DNA of 8,329 bases. Source: Cyanobacteria bacterium OH_PDB_112. GTDB lineage: Bacteria > Cyanobacteriota > Vampirovibrionia > Gastranaerophilales > CAJFVJ01. The notes below the pieces were generated by a model. It was not told where the DNA came from. It did no database searches and saw only the letters and a list, made by a program, of their open reading frames with translations. The DNA lies in the NCBI GenBank assembly GCA_023457295.1, contig JAEWLZ010000115.1, positions 1 through 8,329 on the forward strand, given 5' to 3'. Made by a program: the position numbers and the translations under genes. Each line of letters opens with the position of its first letter. Positions within the stretch are counted from its first letter, which is position 1. Positions 1 through 5,357 of the stretch are shown in pieces.

Positions 1-665
1 GAAAATCCAATCAGGGTTTCTGTGCGCAGCCTTGCAGATGGAAATATTACCTTGTGGAAGAAAACCGACTTTCAGAGCCTTATGAAATTGCCGAAAATGA
101 ACATGGGACTTACATTATGAGTCCAAAAGACCTTGCTCTTATAAAATATCTTCCGCAAATTGCAGAAGCCGGGGTGAGTTCAATCAAAATAGAAGGACGC
201 ACCAAAAGTATGTATTATGCGGCAAATGTTGCCAAAACATACCGAATTGCCCTTGATGCAATGAAAAAAGGTGAAAGCTATGATGCCGATGCTCTTTTAG
301 AGGAGCTTAAAAAAGTCGGTAATAGAGGTTATACGACAGGATTTTTACTCGGAGAAGTCCCTGAGGATGAATATCGTTATGATACATCGGGTTCTAAGGC
401 AGGAGCGAGATTTTATGCGATAATAAATAATAAGGATGAAAATGGATACTTTGCAAAAATGAAATATAAAGCAGAAAAAGGCGAAGAAGTAGAAATTTTT
501 ACCCCGAAAAATCAAGCTAAGGCATATATAACAGAGATAAAAGATATTCACGGAAACCAACTTGAGGTGGCAAATACAAATCAGGAGCTTTATCTCAAAT
601 TTTCACCCGTGGATTGGCTTGAGGAAGATTATAAAATGGCTATCATAAGAAGTATAGGAGAATAG
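1..665 (+). CDS. U32 family peptidase-like protein (TrhP/YegQ-like), 5' partial
   Basis: The gene enters from the left edge. The frame is open from base 3, so a GTG at 54 is an internal valine and not the start. The first codons read NQGFCAQPCRWKY, the conserved cysteine-rich signature of U32 proteins (Cys codons at 21-23 and 33-35). GTYIMSPKDLALI and then KIEGR (about 186-200) follow, which are also hallmarks. The last ~80 residues (about 400-660) match a small beta-rich C-terminal domain of the YegQ/TrhP type, with EVEIFTPKN. Known family role: TrhP proteins make 5-hydroxyuridine at tRNA wobble U34 using prephenate, with an iron-sulfur cluster held by conserved cysteines. Other U32 members have been called collagenase-like proteases, so the subfamily is inferred. 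The missing N-terminal half lies outside the window. The stop is one base before the next gene. Confidence 0.9.
   Translation, partial: KSNQGFCAQPCRWKYYLVEENRLSEPYEIAENEHGTYIMSPKDLALIKYLPQIAEAGVSSIKIEGRTKSMYYAANVAKTYRIALDAMKKGESYDADALLEELKKVGNRGYTTGFLLGEVPEDEYRYDTSGSKAGARFYAIINNKDENGYFAKMKYKAEKGEEVEIFTPKNQAKAYITEIKDIHGNQLEVANTNQELYLKFSPVDWLEEDYKMAIIRSIGE
656..660 (+). promoter_or_regulatory. Shine-Dalgarno of the yqeG-like gene, inside the upstream CDS
   Basis: AGGAG lies six bases before the ATG at 667 and is embedded in the last codons of the U32 gene. It confirms the ATG as the start and suggests translation coupled to the upstream gene. Confidence 0.7.
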
Positions 666-666
666 A

Positions 667-1158
667 ATGTTTTTAAAGGCGGATTTTGTATTACAAAATG
701 TTTTGCAGATAGATTTGGAAGAAATGCGTAAAAAAGGTGTAAAAGGCTTTATTTTTGACCTTGATAATACACTTATGGCGCCAAATACAGGAGTTTTTAC
801 AGAAGAAATCAAAGCGTGGCTCGATGAACTTATGAAAGAATTTAAAGTCGCAATCGTTAGCAACAATCCTATTCCTTCTTATGAAAAAAAAGTGCGTGAA
901 GTTGTTGATATGCCTATATATTTCAAGGCGGGCAAGCCAAGCAGAAAATTTGTCCGTGAAGCATTAAAAGAACTTGGAATTTCTCCGCTTGAAGCCGCTA
1001 TGGTGGGTGATAGACCGCTTACAGATATTTGGGTAGGGCAAAGACTTAAGATGATTACGGTACTTGTTGACCCTCTAAGAAAAAAACAGGAACATCAGGT
1101 TATAAAGTTTTTAAGAAGCTTGGAGCGCTCTTTTGTGCGTAATGCAGGGGCTTATTAG
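667..1158 (+). CDS. yqeG: YqeG family HAD-IIIA phosphatase
   Basis: This 163-residue protein has the usual YqeG length and layout. HAD motif I is FDLDNT with catalytic-type D31 and D33. Motif II is VSNN at 64-67, motif III is the Lys of GKP at 89-91, and motif IV is GDRPLTD with D115 and D120. There is no cap domain, as expected for subfamily IIIA. A basic C-terminal helix (KKQEHQVIKFLRSLERSF) is also typical. The family is related to the mitochondrial phosphatidylglycerophosphate phosphatase Gep4, but the bacterial substrate is not settled, so no substrate is claimed. The gene starts one base after the U32 stop with an AGGAG six bases upstream, so the two are surely one operon. All catalytic residues are present and the protein should be active and cytoplasmic. 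Confidence 0.93.
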   Translation: MFLKADFVLQNVLQIDLEEMRKKGVKGFIFDLDNTLMAPNTGVFTEEIKAWLDELMKEFKVAIVSNNPIPSYEKKVREVVDMPIYFKAGKPSRKFVREALKELGISPLEAAMVGDRPLTDIWVGQRLKMITVLVDPLRKKQEHQVIKFLRSLERSFVRNAGAY

Positions 1159-1172
1159 TCGAGTATTTCTGA

Positions 1173-1279
1173 GCAGTAAAAGTTGATAACGACGTCAAAG
1201 TAAATCTGGTGAAAGCCCCGACTGAGTGTAAAGCAGCGAATTTTTGGCAAGAGTTATGTATTTTTGTAAATTTGTATAA
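1173..1279 (+). pseudogene. Possible decayed coding remnant or dispersed repeat fragment
   Basis: Between yqeG and the next gene is a stretch that is less AT-rich than its surroundings and reads like protein in two frames. From 1173 one frame gives AV then KVDNDVKVNLVKAPTECKA. From 1235 the frame one base back gives SEFLARVMYFCKFV and a TAA at 1277-1279. Restoring a single lost base near 1234 would join them into one ~35-codon tail ending in that stop. There is no start codon or Shine-Dalgarno, and a TGA lies at 1170-1172. I read this as the degraded 3' end of a gene or a copy of an intergenic repeat. It could also be coincidence. No donor gene is recognised. Confidence 0.3.
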
Positions 1280-1314
1280 AAAATAAAAGCAATTTTAAGG
1301 CTTTAGGTATTTTT

Positions 1315-1320
1315 TATAAT
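1315..1320 (+). promoter_or_regulatory. Candidate -10 box (TATAAT) for the 1352 gene
   Basis: A perfect TATAAT lies 32 bases before the ATG at 1352, in very AT-rich DNA. No good -35 is visible at 16-18 bases upstream (only TTTTAA-like sequence at about 1293-1298). A start of transcription near 1326-1328 would give a ~25-base leader with no clear Shine-Dalgarno. Confidence 0.4.
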
Positions 1321-1351
1321 CACTTGCAATGTTTTTTGAGAAAAATATAAA

Positions 1352-2197
1352 ATGACCCCGATTATGTTATCAAATACTGATAAATCAATAAACTATCGAA
1401 CTTCTCCTAAAAAGATGTGCGAAAATTCTGCAGTTTCATTCGGAACGAGATTGTCATCAGTTCAAGAGGGTGTAATTCAAGATGTTTTAGACAGATGTAT
1501 CTTTTCTAAAAAAGATTTGATTTCAAATTCTTCCAATCTTTCAAAATTAAAGATAACACCAAGTAAAAAATATTTAACTTTGGAAAATTTCTTCACAAAA
1601 GACAGCGAGAATAGCATATATGGTGTATGTCACGAACTGGCAATAAAAGCCGGCAAAACAATACAACAAAAATTAGGGCACTTGCATGAAGTTTTTATTG
1701 TAAAAGATAAGAATTTTTTCAATAATGTAACCCACTATTTTTTGGGATTGACGGAAAAGAAGAATATTGTAACCGCTTATACTAATGATATATTTATTAA
1801 TCAAGATATTATACAAAAATCAGTTTTAATAGACCCTTCATTCAAAATTTATGAACATGGAAGCCTAAATGAGCAATTTAAAAATCATTCTAAAGATCTT
1901 ATTTTTGGGATTCCTTATGCGGAAAAAATATTAACAGATAAAATATATTTAGCTGATAAAACCAACTTAATTTTAGGTCCCCTAAAAGATTTGGCACCTG
2001 AAAAATATAATAGTTCCAAACAAACACTGTTTTTTAAATTCGATGCTGACAAAAAATGCATAAGGTATATGGTGATAGGGAAGAATGATACTGGTTTTAC
2101 CGATATAACAGATGAATTACATCAAAATCTACCTGAGAGCCACCCTCTGATTAATTTTATTAATCATATACAGGGACAGAAAAATAAGTATTATTAA
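1352..2197 (+). CDS. Uncharacterised protein with transglutaminase-like Cys-His-Asp pattern
   Basis: I do not recognise this 281-residue protein as a named family. The first ~35 residues are polar and low in complexity and end in AVSFG (27-31). This resembles a short N-terminal motif I associate with many Gastranaerophilales orphan proteins (a recollection, not a search). The core shows YGVCHELAIKAG with C93 at the start of a predicted helix, then NVTHYFLGL with H128, then SVLIDPSF with D161. That Cys...His...Asp order, with the nucleophile on a helix and the Asp in a LIDP strand, is how transglutaminase/papain-like and C58-type cysteine enzymes look. The His-to-Asp gap of 33 is longer than the usual ~15, so an insertion would be needed. 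No signal peptide or membrane segment is visible. The start has no good Shine-Dalgarno, and M5 (1364) is an alternative. Flanking DNA is intergenic on both sides, so this is probably a stand-alone gene. Confidence 0.75.
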   Translation: MTPIMLSNTDKSINYRTSPKKMCENSAVSFGTRLSSVQEGVIQDVLDRCIFSKKDLISNSSNLSKLKITPSKKYLTLENFFTKDSENSIYGVCHELAIKAGKTIQQKLGHLHEVFIVKDKNFFNNVTHYFLGLTEKKNIVTAYTNDIFINQDIIQKSVLIDPSFKIYEHGSLNEQFKNHSKDLIFGIPYAEKILTDKIYLADKTNLILGPLKDLAPEKYNSSKQTLFFKFDADKKCIRYMVIGKNDTGFTDITDELHQNLPESHPLINFINHIQGQKNKYY

Positions 2198-2229
2198 AGT
2201 CATAATGAGGTAATTACAGCTTAAAATAT

Positions 2230-2285
2230 TTCCTCCTTCGCGGGGTAACTTGTCATTGCGAGGAATAAAATGACGATTATTTTTT
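2230..2285 (+). repeat. GTCATTGCGAGG-type intergenic repeat, diverged copy
   Basis: The block contains TTGTCATTGCGAGGAAT, resembling the CGTCATTGCGAGGAGCGAA intergenic repeat that I recall from many unrelated bacterial genomes. Symmetry supports a structured element. TTGTCATT (2250-2257) pairs with AATGACGA (2269-2276) with one G-T wobble. Alternatively CTTCGC (2236-2241) pairs with GCGAGG (2258-2263) with one wobble. It is locally much richer in G+C than the neighbouring DNA. Only one copy is present in this window, so repeat status rests on resemblance. Confidence 0.5.
2250..2285 (+). terminator. Candidate rho-independent terminator after the 1352 gene
   Basis: The hairpin TTGTCATT / AATGACGA (2250-2257 with 2269-2276, 11-base loop) is followed three bases later by six Ts (2280-2285). 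It lies 52 bases after the 2197 stop. The stem is AT-rich and the loop large, so strength is doubtful. It may be the repeat element doubling as a terminator. Confidence 0.4.
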
Positions 2286-2332
2286 CAGGTGGGCTGTGAC
2301 TTTTAGTAAATATTAATTTTTTATTAACTTAG

Positions 2333-2362
2333 TTGATCAAAACATTTCCAAAATGTTATTAT
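2333..2362 (+). promoter_or_regulatory. Candidate promoter with palindromic operator in the spacer
   Basis: TTGATC (2333-2338) and TATTAT (2357-2362) are 18 bases apart and resemble -35 and -10 boxes. The spacer is almost filled by the perfect inverted repeat AACATTT-CCA-AAATGTT (2341-2357), and the -35 itself lies in the palindrome TTGATCAA (2333-2340). A dimeric regulator bound here would block polymerase directly. Transcription would start near 2369, leaving a ~79-base leader for the 2448 gene. Confidence 0.45.
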
Positions 2363-2399
2363 TTGGGTAGGGATTGGGTTTATAGATTAAAAAACCTTA

Positions 2400-2418
2400 T
2401 TATTGTTGGTACCAATAA
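2400..2418 (+). repeat. Inverted repeat in the leader of the 2448 gene
   Basis: TTATTG (2400-2405) is complementary to CAATAA (2413-2418). TTGGTACCAA (2406-2415) is itself a perfect 10-base palindrome. It could be a second operator or a small leader hairpin. No T-run follows, so it is not a terminator. Confidence 0.35.
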
Positions 2419-2440
2419 GTTTACGGCAAAGAATAGTCTA

Positions 2441-2447
2441 AAGGAGG
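2441..2447 (+). promoter_or_regulatory. Strong Shine-Dalgarno directly abutting the ATG of the 2448 gene
   Basis: AAGGAGG ends at the base before ATG 2448, leaving no spacer. A stop (TAA 2439-2441) in the same frame rules out any upstream start. The codon at the normal distance (six bases) is ATA at 2454-2456. Either the ATG is used inefficiently or initiation occurs at a rare ATA two codons later. Confidence 0.5.
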
Positions 2448-3374
2448 ATGAAAATAAGGAAAACTACTTTTAAACCTACTAAACCTCTCATTATTTCGGC
2501 ATTTTTAATAACTTTGATAATAGTATTCCAAAATGTCTTTATTTTAATGCTCTTTTGCTTTTATATTGCTATTATTTTATCAAAACTAATTTTATCTGAT
2601 GATAAAATTACTACCAAATGGATCACAATTCCAATAAAGAAAAATTATTTAGCACCTTTATTCATAATTTTAATAGTTGTGTTCTTTTTCTCATCACTTG
2701 CATTTGGGCAAATGCTCTTTGTTAAAATACCTAAAACTGAAAAAATCCATAAAGATATGGTCGAATTATATTATAAGTTAACCCCTGAACAAGAAGTTAT
2801 TATTGGAAATGGATATAATAAAAATCTTATTAAAGAAATTGAAAATTTATCTTTAATATATACCAATGCTCATTTTGAGAGTGACAATTCATTAGAAGAA
2901 AGACCATTTTTATACAGGTATAGACTTACAACTTTCCAAACAAAATTAATTGCTTTAGATAATAATTCTCAGCAAATAAATACTCGTAATGAGCAATTGT
3001 TATCCAGAAAAAAGAGATACGAGGATAACTGTAAAAAAATCCATAAAAGAACTAGCAATAAAAAAATAAATTTTAATCCGAATTTACCAAATATTTATTT
3101 CGAAAACATAAATTATGTTGATTTAAAAAGTGATTATCATGAAATTGATACACTTATAAAACAATCTAATAAATCTATTGATAATCAAGGTTATTGCAGA
3201 TATAGATTTAATGAAATAGATAGATATAGTATAGATATTTGGAAATTAATAGTACTAATTGAAAAAAAACAATCAGTGCTATTAACAGAAATGACTAAAA
3301 GGGAAAAAAATTTAGATGCAGCTGAAAAAGCACAAAGAGATGCCGAAAACAAATTGACAGAATTAGGCGTTTAA
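2448..3374 (+). CDS. Uncharacterised membrane-anchored protein with charged helical tail
   Basis: I do not recognise this 308-residue protein. Residues 14-49 form one long hydrophobic stretch, probably two tight membrane passes (for example IISAFLITLIIVF, then FILMLFCFYIAIIL). A loop with several lysines follows, then another membrane segment at about 68-92 (LAPLFIILIVVFFFSSLAFG). The remaining ~215 residues are soluble, rich in Asn, Lys, Ile and Tyr. They end in a charged, probably coiled-coil helix (TKREKNLDAAEKAQRDAENK). No catalytic motif is evident. Codon use is extremely AT-rich, more so than miaB next door, which suggests an accessory or transferred gene. The start is uncertain because AAGGAGG touches the ATG. 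A promoter with an operator-like palindrome lies upstream. The last four bases overlap the end of miaB on the other strand. Confidence 0.7.
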   Translation: MKIRKTTFKPTKPLIISAFLITLIIVFQNVFILMLFCFYIAIILSKLILSDDKITTKWITIPIKKNYLAPLFIILIVVFFFSSLAFGQMLFVKIPKTEKIHKDMVELYYKLTPEQEVIIGNGYNKNLIKEIENLSLIYTNAHFESDNSLEERPFLYRYRLTTFQTKLIALDNNSQQINTRNEQLLSRKKRYEDNCKKIHKRTSNKKINFNPNLPNIYFENINYVDLKSDYHEIDTLIKQSNKSIDNQGYCRYRFNEIDRYSIDIWKLIVLIEKKQSVLLTEMTKREKNLDAAEKAQRDAENKLTELGV

Positions 3375-4705
3375 ACAACAACTCCCTTCACGCACCAATT
3401 TGAGCCTTCGGTGATTTTTACCTGAACCAAAGTTCCGATGATTGACTCATCGAAGTCGCCTTTTGCGTGAACGAGTTTTTCGTTAATAGATTTGCCTGTA
3501 AGAATCTTTTCGCCGTCCTCAATTTTTATGCCTTCAACAATGGTTTCAAGGGTTTTACCGACATATTTGCAGTTAGAAAAATACGAAAATTCTTTAACTT
3601 TTGCGTTGATAATTTGCAAACGCCTTTTTTTAGTAGGGTGGTCAACAAAGTCTGCTTTCCAAGTGGCGGCGGGAGTTTGCTTGCGAGGTGAGTATGCGGC
3701 GGTATTTGAATAATCCAGACCTGCCTCATCAATAATCGTCATACTTTCTTGGAACTGCTCCTCGGTTTCACCAGGAAATCCGACTATAAAGTCCGATGTA
3801 ATCGTCACATCAGGAATTTCAGAGCGGATTTTGTTGCAAATTTCAAGATATTCCTCGCGAGTGTAGCGTCTTTTCATACGATTCAATACCTCTGTTGAGC
3901 CCGATTGCATAGGAATATGAAAATACTTGTAAACCTTATCAAGTTCTTTAACAGCTTGAATAAGCTCATCTGTGATATCTGTCGGGTAGGAAGTCACAAA
4001 GCGTATGCGCAAAAGCCCTTCGATTTTGGAAAGTTCGCGCAAAAGATTTGCAAGTGTGGTTTTTTCGTCCTCAAAATCACGCCCGTAAGAATCGACAGTT
4101 TGTCCCAAAAGAGTGATTTCTTTGTAGCCTTGAGCCACAACACTTTTTGCTTCTGCGATTATATCTTGCGCAGCACGGCTTCTTTGTCGTCCGCGCACAT
4201 AAGGTACTACACAGTATGTGCAAAAATAGTCACAACCTTCAATTATCGGAATCCATGCATTAAGACCTTCTTTGCGTACGGGTGCAAAGGCACTTTCATC
4301 AGCTTCAAAAGGTTTTTTCATAATAGAGCAGACATTTTCTTCGGTTTCGGTGCGTTTTAGTAGATTTGGAAGCTCATAAATATTATGTGTTCCAAAAACC
4401 AAATCCACATAAGGTGCGCGCTTGAACACTTTTTCGGCATCTTGTTGCGCAACGCATCCGCAAATAGCTATTTTAATAGGGCGATGCTCTTTCATTTGCC
4501 CCCACCTTCCAAGACGGCTGTACGCTTTGTCGGCAGAAAGCTGTCGGATATTGCAGGTGTTTACGATAAGCAAATCAGCTTCTCTTTCATCGGTGGTTTC
4601 ATCGTAGCCTATACTTGATAAAATTCCCAAAATTCTTTCCGAGTCAGACTTATTCATTTGACACCCGAGTGTCTCTATATAAACTAGCTTATGTGTATTA
4701 CCCAT
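3371..4705 (-). CDS. miaB: tRNA-2-methylthio-N6-dimethylallyladenosine synthase MiaB
   Basis: MiaB is a radical-SAM methylthiotransferase that converts i6A37 to ms2i6A37 in tRNAs reading UNN codons. The 444-residue protein has the family's usual length and three domains. The N-terminal UPF0004 domain carries the cluster cysteines C15 (ETLGCQMN), C51 (NTCNIR) and C84 (CGCVAQQ). The radical-SAM core has C158, C162 and C165 in GCDYFCTYCVVPYVRGRQRSR-like sequence, and further on IPMQSGS and DFIVGFPGET. The C-terminal TRAM domain covers roughly residues 377-444. All six cluster cysteines are present. The ATG at 4703-4705 is supported by GGAGGT (4716-4721 complement), ten bases away. The gene stands alone. 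It diverges from the 4815 gene, and its stop overlaps the stop of the convergent 2448 gene, so no terminator fits between them. Confidence 0.97.
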   Translation of the reverse strand: MGNTHKLVYIETLGCQMNKSDSERILGILSSIGYDETTDEREADLLIVNTCNIRQLSADKAYSRLGRWGQMKEHRPIKIAICGCVAQQDAEKVFKRAPYVDLVFGTHNIYELPNLLKRTETEENVCSIMKKPFEADESAFAPVRKEGLNAWIPIIEGCDYFCTYCVVPYVRGRQRSRAAQDIIAEAKSVVAQGYKEITLLGQTVDSYGRDFEDEKTTLANLLRELSKIEGLLRIRFVTSYPTDITDELIQAVKELDKVYKYFHIPMQSGSTEVLNRMKRRYTREEYLEICNKIRSEIPDVTITSDFIVGFPGETEEQFQESMTIIDEAGLDYSNTAAYSPRKQTPAATWKADFVDHPTKKRRLQIINAKVKEFSYFSNCKYVGKTLETIVEGIKIEDGEKILTGKSINEKLVHAKGDFDESIIGTLVQVKITEGSNWCVKGVVV

Positions 4706-4731
4706 CTTAACAATGACCTCCGTATAAAAAA

Positions 4732-4760
4732 TTTATATCATAAAGAAGGGTAAGTCAAAA
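4732..4760 (-). promoter_or_regulatory. Candidate miaB promoter
   Basis: On the minus strand, TTTTGACT (4753-4760 complement) precedes TATAAA (4732-4737 complement). TTTTGA gives a 17-base spacer and the better-looking TTGACT gives 15. Transcription would start near 4725, just ahead of the GGAGGT ribosome site. Confidence 0.4.
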
Positions 4761-4766
4761 GCCCGA

Positions 4767-4795
4767 TTGCACAAAACAAAATAACACGGTACAGT
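4767..4795 (+). promoter_or_regulatory. Weak candidate promoter for the 4815 gene
   Basis: TTGCAC (4767-4772) and TACAGT (4790-4795) are 17 bases apart. The match is moderate and the leader would be only ~13 bases, barely including the Shine-Dalgarno. Some promoter is needed here because miaB diverges. Confidence 0.25.
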
Positions 4796-4814
4796 TTATG
4801 GAAAGGTGGGAAAT

Positions 4815-5315
4815 ATGATTTCGGCATTATTGCTGAATATATTTTTGGCGTGTGCGCCGTCTGATAATTATTTGGCAGCAAAACCTCCTACTGTTTTGAA
4901 CGGCTCTGTCGAAGCTATTGATAAAATGCCTGTCGCTATCTATGGTCAATGGGCAATTCATTCAACGTTGCTTCAGGCAAAATATCCCGATGATTATAAA
5001 TCTAGCACTTCTGATGTTTGGATTTTCACAAAATGGGATAATTATTTAACTCTTACAAACCCTGTGACAGAAGCAACCGCAACAATAAATGTTGATGAAG
5101 TAATCAATAATCGTGCCAGATTTTCTCGTACAAGCAAAAATTCTCGTAAACATGAAAGGGAAACTGTGCAAATTACAATAGAAAATGAGCGGTTTTTTGG
5201 AACAGATACTTTTGTTATTGAAAAATATAAAGAAGGTAAACTTATTTCACAAGATGTAGTAAAATATAAATTACAGGGTACTAAAATATCCGGTGACAAA
5301 AATATGTTTGATTAG
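4815..5315 (+). CDS. Small exported, probably beta-rich protein of unknown function
   Basis: The ATG at 4815 is preferred over an in-frame GTG at 4806 because AAAGGTGG (4803-4810) serves as Shine-Dalgarno at normal spacing. The resulting 166-residue protein starts MISALLLNIFLACAPSDNYLA, a short hydrophobic segment ahead of C13. This could be an atypical lipoprotein signal (F-L-A-C, a poor lipobox) or a cleaved signal lacking the usual N-terminal lysines. The body has IYGQWAIHSTLL and DVWIFTKWDNYLTLTNP, then alternating polar and hydrophobic stretches. That pattern resembles a small lipocalin-like or other beta-sandwich protein in which a ligand or partner is held outside the cytoplasm. This is inference from pattern only. 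The trxB gene begins 42 bases after the stop on the same strand, so the two are probably co-transcribed. Confidence 0.75.
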   Translation: MISALLLNIFLACAPSDNYLAAKPPTVLNGSVEAIDKMPVAIYGQWAIHSTLLQAKYPDDYKSSTSDVWIFTKWDNYLTLTNPVTEATATINVDEVINNRARFSRTSKNSRKHERETVQITIENERFFGTDTFVIEKYKEGKLISQDVVKYKLQGTKISGDKNMFD

Positions 5316-5357
5316 CAAAAAATGTAGAAAAAAAGAAGACTGAAGGGAAATATAATA

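Noticed and set aside
54..56. GTG as the start of the first gene.
   Set aside because: The same frame is open to the window edge and encodes the conserved U32 cysteine signature upstream, so the codon is internal.
1147..1223. Complementary segments GGGGCTT (1147-1153) with AAGCCCC (1213-1219), and AGTCG (1157-1161) with CGACT (1219-1223), suggesting an RNA pseudoknot.
   Set aside because: A 7-base match is expected about once by chance in a region this size, one arm lies inside the yqeG coding sequence, and the two pairings compete for base 1219.
1200..1230. CTGGTGAAAGCCCCGACTG slightly resembles part of a cobalamin riboswitch.
   Set aside because: The rest of the riboswitch core is missing, the region is too short, and no cobalamin-related gene follows.
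1352..3374. The two adjacent orphan genes as a toxin-antitoxin or defence pair.
   Set aside because: They are 250 bases apart with a terminator-like repeat and a separate promoter between them, sizes do not fit, and no known defence domain is visible.
3467..4618. Several open frames on the plus strand opposite miaB.
   Set aside because: They are antisense shadows of a full-length, well-conserved miaB, with no ribosome sites or protein-like composition.
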